From Paramecium octaurelia (Eukaryota > Ciliophora > Oligohymenophorea > Peniculida > Parameciidae), in the NCBI GenBank assembly GCA_905182995.1, contig CAJJDP010000046.1, positions 252,488 through 316,487 on the forward strand: DNA of 64,000 bases, read 5' to 3'. This document shows positions 12,698-24,389 of this stretch, piece by piece. Under the pieces are notes generated by a model. It had not been told where the DNA came from. It worked only from the letters and a program-made list of their open reading frames with translations, and did not search any database. Position 1 is the stretch's first letter. Every line of letters begins with the position of its first letter. The position numbers and the translations under genes are program-made.

Positions 12698-13142
12698 TCA
12701 ATCATCATATTCAAAACTATTTTTCCTTGGCTCGTTATTTTCATTTTCTAAAGCAAAGAATTAATTTGTATCTATAATATTTTACTCGTCTGACTACTTC
12801 TTATGTTCTTTTATGATTCTTCTGATTACTCCCATTTTACAATTCATAAATTAATTAATATCAACTACTCTCTAAGTTAAATTGCTTACTTATTTTCTCA
12901 GCTTTTTTCAGGCAATAATAATAGTCTTCTAAAGTTTTTCTTGAAACTCCTACTATTTCTGCAGCTTGGTCGAGAGTGTACTTGATCATTTTTCCATCTT
13001 GAAAGTGTCTCTATTCAAATATCAATCTAGTGGATAAAGATTACTATTACCTCCATTAATCGACTAAGAATTTGGCCTCATATACAAATCTTTCCTTTAT
13101 TCTCTTTTACATTTAGTGCTATTAGTGGTTTTCAATATTCAT
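12698..13142 (-). CDS. Small ciliate-type protein, unknown function
   Basis: This encodes 132 residues after removing introns of 24 nt and 22 nt. The core QAAEIVGVSRKTLEDYY resembles a helix-turn-helix-like motif (AAEIVGVSRKTLEDY), preceded by RFVYEAKFLVDQWR and followed by a short acidic tail ending NSFEYDD. I recall similar short proteins as a repeated family in ciliate genomes, but cannot name it. The 22-nt intron end (TTAGAGAG) was chosen because the nearer AG sites lead straight to TGA. It is divergent from the gene at 13167, with only 24 bp between the start codons, so the two must share a very short promoter. Confidence 0.65.
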
Positions 13143-13166
13143 TTATTTAGGTAATTAATATAATAA

Positions 13167-14085
13167 ATGATAAAGGAAAATGATAGATATGGCGAAGATA
13201 GCAGATACTCTATTTAAAACTAAACAGATTCAACAGAATACGAAAGGATGATAATAGAATTACAGAATCAGATTGAAACCCTTAATGACAAGTTATTAGA
13301 AAATAGTTTTAAAAATTTGGAGCTAAAATAAGCAATTAAAAAACTTGAAATGCTTGAGCAAGAAAAGGAAGGAAAGATAAAGTAATTAAATGCTAAAATG
13401 TAAAATGATTATGCTATATAGAGAATTAATAAATAAAGCACAAAAGGATAAAAGAAATAGACACTTGAAAGAGATTTATAGTCTAAAAAAGTTTACTTAT
13501 CAAATTCTGTAGAAATATGTTAGTCATCAAATCTATGATGAGAATGACGAAAACTTTTACGATTATGAATCAAATATTGAGAATATTATAGAAGAGATTA
13601 TTCTATCATAAAAATGTAATTTTGATTAAATCAAAAAATCATTTGAGCCAATTCTACAGCAACAACAAATTGTTATTTAAAATAATGATTACCGTGATTT
13701 GGATTAATATTTTAAAGATGCAGTGATCTAAATTAAAAATAAATTTTAAAGTTCTTAAGAGTAAATTTTTATTGTAATTTAGTATTCATTAAACTAGTTA
13801 CAATCAATCTTATATGTATGAGGAGTTGAAACGTCTACGATTAGCACTAAATTTATTTATAAATGATTCTGTTGTGATGATTAAAGATTAATTAAACTAA
13901 AAGCGTTCATTTTGTAAAGTACAAAAATCAATAAGTATATTTTATAGAATATTGAGGATAATAAAAATTATTGCGCAGAAATATAAGTTATACTAAATAG
14001 TGTAACACAAAATTAGGATCAGTTCGAGATAAGTTTGTAGTAGTTATCTATGGCATTTAAGAAAATTATCTAATTGGTTATTTGA
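13167..14085 (+). CDS. Coiled-coil protein, unknown
   Basis: This is a predicted 281-residue hydrophilic protein with three short introns (22, 22 and 29 nt), each chosen because it joins coherent frames. The N-terminal half is a coiled coil (ERMIIELQNQIETLNDKLLE, LEMLEQEKEGKIKQLNAKMQ). The middle is acidic (YDENDENFYDYESNIENIIE), then SYMYEELKRLRLALNLF and SLQQLSMAFKKIIQL. It may not end at the TGA at 14083-14085: the next 1.2 kb is also coding-like on the same strand, so this could be the 5' part of a longer gene. No family recognised. Its start is 24 bp from the divergent gene at 13142. Confidence 0.55.
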
Positions 14086-15304
14086 ATGATGATTTTTTAT
14101 ATTTATAATTATAAAGAAAAAGGTATCCTTCGTTCTGTCAAATGATTTTTATATCTAATCAAATTTAATACTATTTGTTCATTTATTTTAATAATTTAGT
14201 AATTGAATAATACTTATGAGACATTATCGAAACAATTCTCCAATATGGTTATGGAATTTTCATAAATATTTTAATCATTGAATTTCTAAACTCATTATAG
14301 AGGATACTTTGGATAAATTTACTAGTTTGATAAATTTTATTAGATTAGAAATAATTTAATGTTGATAATAACTCAAATTTTAGGTATATTAATAATAAAT
14401 CATAATTTAAGATAAGTAGAGTAGAGTAGGAGTTTATTCAGAATTATTTTAAATTGGCTTGAGGCAGCAAATTTTCTGATAATTTGAATAATCACATTAG
14501 ATATATAAGATATGTTTTGATATATTAGAAATTTCTTATCTAGTACAAAAATAGTTAATCAATAACAATTGGTCAGGATATTAATTAATATCTATTAATA
14601 CATCCTGATTCAAAGAGTAAAGTTATCGATCATTGATATTAATAGTAAATTTAAAGGTCTTCCTTTATAAAGAGAATTTTATCGATATATAATTACAATT
14701 CATATTTATGACCTAATTTTCACATTTAAATGAGTCTAATCATCAACTTTCTGATTTCTTTTAAAATGAGTGAGAGTTGCTAGAGATTAAAAATCAAGAA
14801 CCTCAATAGAACATAAATGCACTTAAGTAAACTTCGCTTTATAAATATAATAAATAGTTAAAAAAAAATAAATAGTTTAAAATCGTATAAGTCCAGAATT
14901 TCAAAAGGTAAGGTTAGCATAATCCTATAGATATTTTTGTAAAACTCCTTGTTGTATAAGAGAATAAGGGCTGAAAGTGAAAATTCTTATATTTAAACAA
15001 ATACTAATTTACTCACAAAAATTCTCAAATTATAATGTTAAAATTAATACAATAAAGAAAAATGTTCTGTAAAAACTTTTAAAAGAGATAACAAATAAAT
15101 GTAGAATTATATGGATTAATATTAATTAGATTATAGTCATTAATTAAGTACAAGCTATTATGAGATCGAAAGTTAAAAAGCTATTAACTAATATTTGCTA
15201 ATTGAATGTTATATTAAATTCTCAGGGACGAATTAGAAAATGTTGAAAAGATAATACATGACACAATGTCAAATGGTTACTCTGATTTAACCACAAGCAA
15301 ATGA
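14086..15304 (+). CDS. Probable multi-exon coding region, exon structure not resolved
   Basis: Several coherent hydrophilic blocks on the plus strand show that this is coding, but I cannot assign a full exon chain. The blocks include NNTYETLSKQFSNMVMEF around 14220, a long open frame from 14731 (ESENSYIQTNTNLLTKILK..., DYSHQLSTSYYEIESQ), and a clear last exon DELENVEKIIHDTMSNGYSD that ends at the TGA at 15302-15304. An 18-nt intron (GTTATATT...TCTCAG) joins YLLIE to WDELENV. It may be the 3' half of the gene at 13167. The start, the joins between 14100 and 14730, and the function are all open. Confidence 0.4.
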
Positions 15305-15350
15305 CTTGTTTGATTTAATATGTTTTTTTGATATTTTTTATATTAAATAA

Positions 15351-16595
15351 ATGAGTTATCCTAATATATAAGTATTTTTAGAGGATTTCGATAAAGAAAA
15401 TGAATTATTAGGGAAAGGTACTTATGGGGCAGTTTATAAAATGAAAACCAAAAGGATTATCAACCCTGAATTAGAAAGAGAGTAGGATTAAGTGCCGTTT
15501 GTGAGTCAATATTTGGCAGTAAAAATGATGGATGCTAAAACTGAAAAATCCTTTAATACAATTCAGAAAGAATTCTTGATATTAAAGAGTTTACCCAAAT
15601 AGCATCCAAACATTATAAAATTATACAAAGTAATCCTTAATTATGAAAAATTGTAGAGTTATGCTTGGGCAAATTAAATAACCAAAACATATACTCTTGT
15701 GTTAGTAATGGAATTAGCTGATAAAAATCTAATGACAGAAATAAAGGAGAGGATTATTTCATAAAAGTATTTCCCTGATGATTAATTGCATCACATATTT
15801 TTATAGTGCATATAAACACTTAATGATATTAAAATACACTCTAATATTTATCATAGGTAAATAATGTTCAAAATTTTAGAGATATAAAACCGGAGAATAT
15901 CCTCATTAAATCTAGTGGTTTGTAAATACTTTTATCAGATTTTGGTGTATCTAAAAAACTAATGAAAGAAAAATTACCAACTATTGCAGGGACTTTAGTC
16001 GGCACTCCTTTATATTTATCTCCTATTCTTTGGAATGCATTTGAATCTTTGAAATTTTAAGTAGCAAACATTAATAAGATTGTTCACAATGTTGAAAAGT
16101 CTGATGTTTATTCTTTGGGTGTAACTTTATTATAAACAACTCTTTTACTAAATTCTGAAATCTAGAAGTTAAACGCAGTATTATACTTAAGTAATTTAGG
16201 GAGAGTAAGGATAAATTAGAACAAATAATTTACTAAAAGGCGTTTAAAATCCGAGAATTTAAAATATATTAACAAGAATGCTCGAACATGATGAAAAATA
16301 AAGAGCTTCTTTTTAAGAACTATTATAACTTTTGAGTGAACCAATACCAAAATAAATGGTTTAAAACAAAAAGCCAATATTTTCATATGTTGAACCGAAA
16401 ATAGGCATTAAAGAATAATTTAGTTTGTAAGCGAAGATTAATTATCAAAACAATAAAAATGAACCTGATCAAGCATTTGTTAATTAAAAATCAGATCAAA
16501 AAGATGAAAAAATAGAATAAACTAATAATTCAGAGACCGCTCAAGAATCTAAATTAATTTAAGATCCTATACTTTATGACAATAAGGAAAAGTGA
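15351..16595 (+). CDS. Serine/threonine protein kinase
   Basis: This is a 399-residue kinase with two introns (23 nt inside HRD, 22 nt after QKLNA) that together make the frame divide exactly. The catalytic core is complete: GKGTYGAVYKM, lysine in LAVKMM, HRDIKPENIL, SDFGVS, TPLYLSP in place of APE, and SDVYSLGVTLL. The last exon gives the expected C-lobe helix ILTRMLEHDEKQRASF. A ~110-residue Gln/Lys/Glu-rich tail with no repeats follows. The activation segment has SP-I rather than APE, which is common in divergent ciliate kinases. It lies 46 bp downstream of the previous coding block. Subfamily unclear. Confidence 0.85.
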
Positions 16596-16652
16596 AATTC
16601 ATAAATTAATTCTTTAGATATTAACATTAAATAAAAGAAAATGAAAAAGACA

Positions 16653-18624
16653 TCAATTTTGTCTTCTACTCTATTTAATTTTTACTGTTTCTTCAGCATC
16701 AGAGGTTTGAAGCATTGTAATCAATAATTTAGTATGATCCTCAAACTCAGTGTCCTCTTTTTGATTATCAGCTTTAGGTTTAATTAAGAGGACATTTTTT
16801 TCAAGTTGACTTAAACTAACAGATATTTTATTGATTACTTTCGCTTTCTAAGTTTTTTATTAAAGAGATTATCACTCATTTCTTATAAATGTGAATAGAT
16901 TCTATTTCTTTATAATATTTCCTATTTGCTGATTTACATAGATGTTTATTATAAGAGAGTCTAACATAATCAATAAAGGTTATACATTTTAATATTGTTT
17001 TAATTAGTTTTTTTCATCAACTTATCTGTATTTTTCTGTAATCTCTTACATTCTGTATTCATTCTATCTTTTCTATCTCTCTAATATATCTTGTTTGTCT
17101 TATTCTTTGAGCTTCCTCAATTCTTACTTCAATAATATTTTGTAATCTTATTCTTCCTAAATTGATTCAATTTATTACTTTTTTTATTTTATTAAATTAT
17201 TCAATCTTCGAAAACTTTTCATTAATTTACTTTAATTTCTCACTAAAAACTTAGAATCTATAATTACTCTCTATCCTTAAAAATATCTCCTTAATTAGAT
17301 TTAATCTTCTTTTATTTTTATCTGATCTCTATTTTTTTCTCTTATTCTATATTCTAAATAGACTTTTAGTTTATTTAAAAGTCTTTTTCTTTTTATACCA
17401 TTTTTTCTAAAAGTAAATTTATATGATCTTGTGATATCTTGTCTTTAAGTTATTTTTATTGTTTCATGATTTATTGCTCTTTAAGATTTTATTCTTTTAT
17501 TTTTTCTATTTTACTTTAGATTAATTCTCTTTGCATTTTCTCACTATTCTCTAATTTTTATTGTATCTTAGCCATTTACATTTGACAATCCATATCAATT
17601 TATTTTTCAAATTCTTCCTTTCTCAATAAGACTTGTTCCCTTTTCTTCTTCTCCTTCTAATCATCCACTTTCAATAACATTTTACTTCTGATTTCATTAT
17701 TTTTAATATTAACTTACTCTTACGATAATTATTATATATTTTTTTGTGCCTCATTCTCTCTTGGTTAAGACTGAGATTCCATTTCTTAAGTATCTATTCT
17801 TCTATTTTCTATTTTCCTAGATGTACTGTATTTCTCCTTCATTTCTTATTATTTTTTGGTCATGACATGAACAATTCTTTAATCTCTTTCCTGTATTTTT
17901 TCTAATAATTCAACTCTTTTTTTGTCCTCCTCCAATTTAATTTAGGCTTCTCTCTAGGATAATTTATTTAAGTACTATTTTCTAAATTTTATGTTTATTA
18001 TATCTAGATAATTCTTTGTTTAGCCCTCCTTCAAACTATGCAACATCCTAATATTCTCCTATAGTTTTTGGAACATACCCATCAACTACTTTCTATTCTT
18101 ACAAATATTATAAAGTCTTGTTGTAAGCACAATCCATTTATTTTTTCAGTCTAATCACATATATAAAAAGTATTAACATACTCTGATTAATCAATGGTAG
18201 AACCTTACTTAAGAGAAACCGATCTTTCAAGAGAATCGATTGAAGCACATTATAGTTAGCGTTATCTATTCTTTCTTATGATTTCTTTTCTTGCCTAAAA
18301 TATTTCATTCAATAGTTCTAAAATATTATGTTGATCTTTACAATTAGTTTTATTAATGTAATGCTCATATCGCAATTAAAGAATTTCATCACTATAACAA
18401 TCATTAGTGCGAAAATTGTCAATATCTCTACAAGTATAAAACATCTTTTACTTTATTTAGAAAATGCCCAGATCTATTCCTAGCTTCTGACATGCTTACA
18501 CTGTTCTTGGGGAATTAGATTTTAAGGTTATTCCATTAAATACGACTTGATTTTGAGATGAAGTAATAGATGATGAATTAAGATCCAACGAACTAACATT
18601 TTCTCTCTGGGATTTTCCTTACAT
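16653..18624 (-). CDS. Long coiled-coil protein (ciliary/basal-body type)
   Basis: This encodes 619 residues. The start is the ATG at 18624, preceded by spacer. The N-terminus contains LKSNSPRTVQACQKLGIDLG and YSDEILQLRYEHYINK, a pattern I recall from protist coiled-coil proteins associated with cilia or basal bodies. From residue ~180 nearly everything is charged coiled coil (REAQIKLEEDKKRVELLEKI, RKEEFEKQIDMDCQMQMAKI). Introns of 25, 22, 25 and 23 nt fit well, together with a 17-nt one at 18086-18102 that is shorter than the usual range; with all five the span divides by three. The C-terminus is TVKIKQSRRQN. Structural role inferred from composition only. Confidence 0.7.
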
Positions 18625-18971
18625 AAATTATATAATATTTTATTTCTTGTTTTAAATATACAAATAAACCATAGGAGTTACTGGAAATACAAATATTAAC
18701 AGGTAGGATGATAAGTTTATAAGCATTATAAAATACTTTATGGAGGTTTCATATTACAAATTTTAATTCCTGCATATTAGAATTAAACCAAATAGATAGG
18801 ATGCTTAATTAACAATATGGGGAATGATTAGGACGAGTACGATGGAGAAAAGAGGAGGTAGTAATAGTTGGATACAAAATTTACAATTATTCTTTTTAAT
18901 ACAAATATATAATAATTTATTGTTTAAGTTAAAATTACTCAAGAATTGGAACTTAAAGAATGTAGAGCATT
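18625..18971. other. Spacer with possible short plus-strand ORF
   Basis: A plus-strand frame from ATG 18708 reads MISLQALQNTLWRFHITNF and LELNQIDRMLNQQYGE to TGA at 18825-18827 (39 codons). Coding-like words also appear in the next frame (NDQDEYDGEKRR). It could be a tiny multi-exon gene or a remnant; I could not build a full model. Confidence 0.25.
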
Positions 18972-19394
18972 TCAGAACTATGAGTAAGGTTTCTTGTTGG
19001 AAGTTTTAGTTTCCTCTCTGAATTTGGGCATTTTGAAATTAGAATTGTTTTCATTTGATGATATGCTGAAATCACTTAAAATAATTTCCTGTAAATCATT
19101 TTCTTAAGGCGCATTTTTAATTAAAAACTCAGTGAGTTTCTTTAAGAGGCATTGCTTAAGGAGTTCTAAATTAATGTGTTTTTTAGAGGGAGTCGACTCT
19201 TATGTTGAATCGAATTCTTTGACCATTTTTTTGACATGCGGGTTTTGTAAATGCTCTATTGGTTCCCATGTGTTTTATGAGTGTGGATAGCCCTTCCATT
19301 TAATCTAATAGAGATAGGCTTTGGTTTGTTCATCGAATTTCCTCTCCACAATAGATTCAACTTCATATTCCTTTTTGTATGTTTTTCTTTTCAT
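18972..19394 (-). CDS. Chromodomain protein (HP1/Polycomb-like)
   Basis: This is a 140-residue intronless ORF with an N-terminal chromodomain at residues ~8-60: EYEVESIVERKFDEQTKAYL, then YQIKWKGYPHSQNTWEP and EHLQNPHVKKMV. The aromatic-cage positions (Y in EYEVE, W in IKWKGY, W in NTWEP) are present, so binding of methylated histone H3 is expected. The second half (LELLKQCLLKKLTEFLIKN) is short and not a recognisable chromoshadow domain. Small chromodomain proteins take part in heterochromatin and in DNA elimination in ciliates; that link is inference here. The C-terminus is EETKTSNKKPYSQF. Confidence 0.85.
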
Positions 19395-19727
19395 TTGGCA
19401 ATTAATAATTATTTAGTATTAAGATTTAATTATTTATTCAAATAACTCTTTGTTTAGAAAGGTGTTTGTGAGATGAAAAATTAAAGGCTATTGAAGGTTT
19501 CTTAAAATTCTATATATTAAATAATACAAATCATATTAATTAATCAAAGTGCTTTGCATTATTATCCAGAATCCGAAGCATTCTATTGAATCTAGATAGA
19601 GGAGGGACTGTGGAAGATACAACAAGCGAACAATAATTAGTATACATAAGTTCCCATACGGAATATCGATCAGAATGATATATATGAATCGATAGTGTTT
19701 GATAAAAATAATAATAATAATAATATA
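19395..19727. other. Intergenic region between divergent genes
   Basis: This is AT-rich spacer between the chromodomain gene and the carboxypeptidase. It should carry both promoters. It ends with an AAT trinucleotide run just before the carboxypeptidase ATG. No gene seen. Confidence 0.6.
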
Positions 19728-21183
19728 ATGATGTCATTATTAATTATAGGATTTGTCATAGGAACAGTTTATGCTGTCGACCCTGATGCTGATAAGGTAG
19801 TTTTTCCAGGGTGGGGAGAATATAATTTTAATTCTTATTCAGGATATCTACCAGTTGGAGCAGGATTAAGGTATGATGAATAATGATGTAGATAATTGCA
19901 TTATATTTTCCTTGAGAGTCAAAGCAATCCCTCAACAGATCCCGTTGTGTTGTGGTTGAATGGTGGACCTGGATGCTCATCATTATTGGGATTGAATGAA
20001 GAAATTGGTCCATTCGTGATGGTTGATGAAGATAGGTAATTCAAGAAGAATCCTTATCCATGGAATGCCAGGGCCAACATGTTATTCTTGGAATCACCTG
20101 CAGGAGTAGGATTCTCATTGAATAAAGATGATTCATACGAATACAATGATGAGAATTCTGGCCAAGACAATTATGAAGCCATTCTTGCTTGGTTCAAAGC
20201 ATTCAAATAATTCCAAAGAAGTAAATTCTTCATTGCAGGAGAATCATATGCAGGTACTCAAATTCAATAATCTTTAGGAATGTACATTCCATATACAGCC
20301 AAAGCCATTGTGAATGGAAATAAATCAGCCTCATTGAAAATACCTTTGGAAGGTATCTTGATTGGAAATGGTTTGTTGGTATCAGACGAATAGAAGAGAT
20401 GGTCAGCTTTACAAGAGTATTTCCTAAGAAGAAATTTCATGCCTCCCACTGCCACAAACACAATTAGATAAATATGCAGTGTGAAACCAGACTCAATCAA
20501 ATGTCTATTGGCTCAATCTCAATTTGAGGAAGTCTGCTTGGGATCCAACATTAATATTTATAATGTTTATGGTTATTGCAAAGATGATACAACACCAGAC
20601 TTTTTGAAACCAAAGACAAAATCAGGCAAAAATATCAGATACCCCTATGTATCTTGGTATGAAGGAAACAAATTCTAAAAAGTAGGAAATAGTGGGGCTC
20701 CTTGCTCAGATTTCGGACCCATCACAGAATATTATAATAATGCATAAGTCCAAGAAGCTTTGCACATCTTAGAAAGACCCTACTTCTGGTCTGCTTGCAA
20801 TATGGAAATCAACCAAGCCTATACTATCAGTAAAAGTGGAAGTTATCAAATTCTTCCATTTTTAAGTTAATCAGGAGTCAGAATCTTAATCTACTCTGGT
20901 GACTAGGATGCCATCGTCAGTGTTGTAGATACTGAAAGATCCATTAATATGATACCAGGTATCTAAGAATTGGATTCCTGGACTCCATGGGGCAATACTG
21001 ATTTGGATTTGGCTGGTTGGATCACCCAATATAATTACTTGAAGTTTGTCGTCGTAAGAGGAGCTGGACATGTAAGTTATTGGTATTAATTAAAATTAGA
21101 TGGTCCCTGAAGATCAGAGATAAAATGGCTTTGAAATGTTTGATAGTTTCATTTATGATAATGAACTCCCAAAATACAATTGA
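19728..21183 (+). CDS. Serine carboxypeptidase (peptidase family S10)
   Basis: This is a 460-residue secreted or lysosomal S10 peptidase. A signal peptide ([16 protein letters not shown]) is followed by the family motifs [13 protein letters not shown], the serine nucleophile in GESYAG, the catalytic aspartate in YSGDQDAIVS, and the histidine in GAGHMVPEDQ. Three introns (21 nt at 19871-19891, 24 nt at 20254-20277, 28 nt before MVPEDQ) give an exact frame. The length fits the family. A paralogue with introns at the same three positions is at 61939-63389. It is likely to work in phagosomes or lysosomes, removing C-terminal residues from peptides; the location is inferred from the signal peptide. 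Confidence 0.93.
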
Positions 21184-21292
21184 TTTGAATAGTATTATTA
21201 TGTTAGCAATATCAAATCCACCCTTCTATTATTAATGTCTTATACGATTCCTTAATAAGCCTTATATAATAATAAGAAATAAATTATTATTT

Positions 21293-21742
21293 ATGAATAC
21301 TTGCTCAACAACCGATTGTGATAAAACAGCATAGTTTTTCTTTCCAATCCAATCAAATGCTCCCTTTTCTTCCCAGAAACAATCACAAAAATCTCTCTAA
21401 ATTATATGCATTGATCCTTATAAAAAAGGATCTAATTGTAATATCAAAATAAAAAGAACAAATAGTTAAATAGAACTCCCTAAATTGTAAATATACACTG
21501 AGGCTGAATCTCCTGACAGCCACAAAAAGCTAAGAGGCAATTTCATAAAAGATTAATTGTTTACTCCTAATGCTAGTAGAGCAGACAGATTTCCTTATAC
21601 CAACATAAATAAATCAAATGAATCTAGTCCTTAAAAAATGTCTAGTTAAATTAGTTTCAATAAATAAAGGCAAGTTTAAAAATCATTTTTAAAGAGCAGA
21701 CCTCAATAGAAATTGGTAACAAGAATATTTGGGGAATTATGA
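21293..21742 (+). CDS. Unknown basic, Ser-rich protein
   Basis: This is a 149-codon intronless ORF beginning MNTCSTTDCDKTAQFFFPI and rich in Ser, Lys, Gln and Asn (KLRGNFIKDQLFTPNASRAD). The frame is open upstream to an ATG at 21200, but that extension (NPPFYYQCLIRFLNK) is less convincing, so the inner ATG is preferred. It is disordered in appearance, with no recognised domain. It is convergent with the GPATCH1-like gene, with 35 bp between stops. Confidence 0.6.
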
Positions 21743-21777
21743 TATTATGTATTTATTAATATTGATTATATCAATAA

Positions 21778-23781
21778 TCACTATTAATCATCCTCCTCAT
21801 CATCTCCAAATATAAATTCAAATATATTTTGATCTTAAATTCTACTAGGTAACATATCCTCCTTATCTTCAGAGAATTTTATGTTTCTTTTCTCCTATTT
21901 ACTTACCACCTAAGTTTGAGCTCTTTCCATATTCTCTAATTACAATAATCGTTCTTGTTGATTTCTTTCGTATGAGTGCGATTTGAATGACAATGGCAAG
22001 CCTAGAGCAACTGGATCAAATTATGCTTAAGATTAAGTAAATTCTTATGGTTGCATGAAACCGCCAGACTTAAACCTAGGATTAGAAAATAAAGTTACTC
22101 TTTTTTATCCATAAACAGGAAGTTCCTATTATTAGTTGCCATATTGGGTTTTTGATGGCTTCTTTCATTAATTTTTTCAATCATTGTTTTCTCATCGTCA
22201 TTGTAAGGCTAAGGAACTCCCATTCTCTTGCAAAATAGATCTTCAGGAATCCATCTCTTAACAACTCTTTAACTCAAAAAGGGATTTGGTTTTTCTTATT
22301 ATTCTGCTGGTTTTTATGGCTCTTGTTTTTTTTCAATGACATTCTTTGAAGTTACTTAAAACATTTAATACAGCCTTTCAAAATCAACTTTTTCTTCCTC
22401 ATCTATTTAAAATTGTTCCTAAGTAACCTTATTCAACTTCAGTCTAACAAAATAAGCATATCTCTATTATTTATCAGGTTGATGAGGAAATAAATTTAAA
22501 ATATTAATGTCATCTTAATTCTCACTCTTCTCCTATTGATTAGGCTACTACTATGGAACAAGCATTGTTTGATTAGAACCTTTGACAAACTTTTACTTGC
22601 TTATATCTCTCTTGATGGAACTAGCTATTAAATTCAATAAACACACTAATTACCAGTTTCTTCCTCTCTAAATATTTCTTCTCTCTTTGAACTTGAAGCA
22701 GGCTTTTTAAAATTCGTCTTATTGATAAAAAGAAAAGAATAATCCTTTCCTTGATCCAAAAGTTTCTTAGCCTTATGATATGGATCGTAATCTTCAGGAA
22801 CATTGATGAGGTAATCTTTAGTGTCTATTCTTAATGGAATCATGTCTTTAGTAAATCTCATTCCAATATCCAAAGCTCCCTTGACTTATTTCCTTTTATT
22901 TTAATAGGGTTCATCATCGTCCTCGATTGTATTGTTATCTTAATTTATTATGATGATAATTACATTCTTCCTCCTTATCTTAAGAGGTGAATCCATTCAT
23001 TTTAATCCTATTATCCTTCTTTCTCTTTTCTTCATCTTCATCAATTATAATGGAAGCATTTTACTTAATGAATGTCCAAAAAGCTTATTCCAAAGGATTC
23101 GAAGGACTCCCAAAGGTATCTATGTTTTATTTGTATCCTAGCCCTGTATATTAGTTATTGGTTGAATTTAGGTATTTTAAGTTATGACCTTAAGAAGGCT
23201 CTTGTTTTTCTTGTTCAACATTAGTGTTTCTCTTTTTGATCATTTATTTCCTTAATCGCATAAGTACTTAATAACCAACTGACTTATTGTCTCTGTAAAT
23301 CAATTCCTCTGGTGCTGATCCTAAGAGCCATCTTAACTTAAAGTGCATTCAATATACCCAGATCCTGATCCTAATTATTGCTGTAAAAAGTTGATCTCAT
23401 TTTAACCAAAGGTATCGTATTCTGGTTGAATCGTAACATTAACTCCTAGCTTTTATCTTCCGATATCATCTTCATCCATGTAATCCTTAATTGTTTAATT
23501 ATTGTATTTTGCTAACTTAACTTATCTCTAATACCTCTATTTGTTCTCGACGATATAAACTTCTATGGAGCCCATCCTTATTTGGAACCAACAGTATTCT
23601 TAAACCCAGCCTCAAATCCCCCCTCAAAGGCTCCATGAAATCTCTTATGTCCCTTTTCGTCTCTAGCCTCCATGTTATAGAAATTATCCTTTTTTGTTAT
23701 TTCCTCCTCTTCAAACAATGTTCCAATAAGCTTCTTATCAAGGAAATGATTTCTTATCTGCTACGATTATTATTAAGACAT
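21778..23781 (-). CDS. GPATCH1/TGH-like RNA-processing factor
   Basis: This is a 625-residue protein with five introns (23, 26, 25, 29, 23 nt) and an exact frame. The N-terminal motif [19 protein letters not shown] followed by [12 protein letters not shown] is the conserved start of GPATCH1/TOUGH proteins. [18 protein letters not shown] in the second half matches the conserved block of the same family. The region where a G-patch is expected (KSVGYQVLMRLRKQ) lacks the usual Gly/Trp spacing, so the G-patch looks degenerate or absent. The C-terminus is acidic ([10 protein letters not shown]). The family associates with spliceosomes and helicase cofactors; that role is transferred, not shown. Confidence 0.82.
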
Positions 23782-24389
23782 TTTTAAATAATATTTATAT
23801 CCTTTTTTATACATTATAGAAGAATAAGCCTAAAAATATTCGTAACATTATAACTCGAATATTCAAATATTCTACATACTACAACGTATAGGATCAAGTA
23901 AAGTCCTCTAAGATATGGTAACTCAAGAAAATCAACATCATTTTTAAAAATATCATTTGTTCCTTTATTACTTGCTATTGGATATGACTTAAGTGATTTT
24001 ATTACCCCAGAAATAGACACCATCTTCAATAATCAAATTTTTATTTCCTAACCATGTACTTTTATTAATAAAGTACATAAACTAAGGAAACAACTTCATT
24101 TACTACTTCATTTTATTGGGAAGATAAGGAATTTATACTTTAGAATCACGAAAGCTTTTTCTTTTTTAATCTAAAAAGATAAAATTTTCTTTTTCAATGG
24201 GAACTAGTACTAGTCTTTCATTTATGCTTTTTTTCTCCTAAGATTAAAGATTCTTGGTAAGAATACTAAGAATTTACTTAAAATATCTAATGAGGATGAA
24301 AAGTTTAGTGAAATTATTGAATAAGATCAATCGATTTTTAAATTATTTTCATAAAATTTTATTTTCATAATTTTATTACAATTTCTTAG
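23782..24389. other. 0.6-kb gap with coding-like plus-strand frame
   Basis: A plus-strand frame between about 23875 and 24380 reads RYGNSRKSTSFLKIS, LAIGYDLSDFITPEIDTIF and NTKNLLKISNEDEKFSEIIE, which looks coding, but no start is visible and the middle is poor. The opposite strand also has a 71-codon ORF (24029-23814). I regard this as an unresolved or decayed gene. Confidence 0.3.

Noticed and set aside
13167-15304. Full single-gene model covering the whole span
   Set aside because: I could not connect the blocks between 14085 and 14730 with introns of acceptable size, so I list two parts instead.
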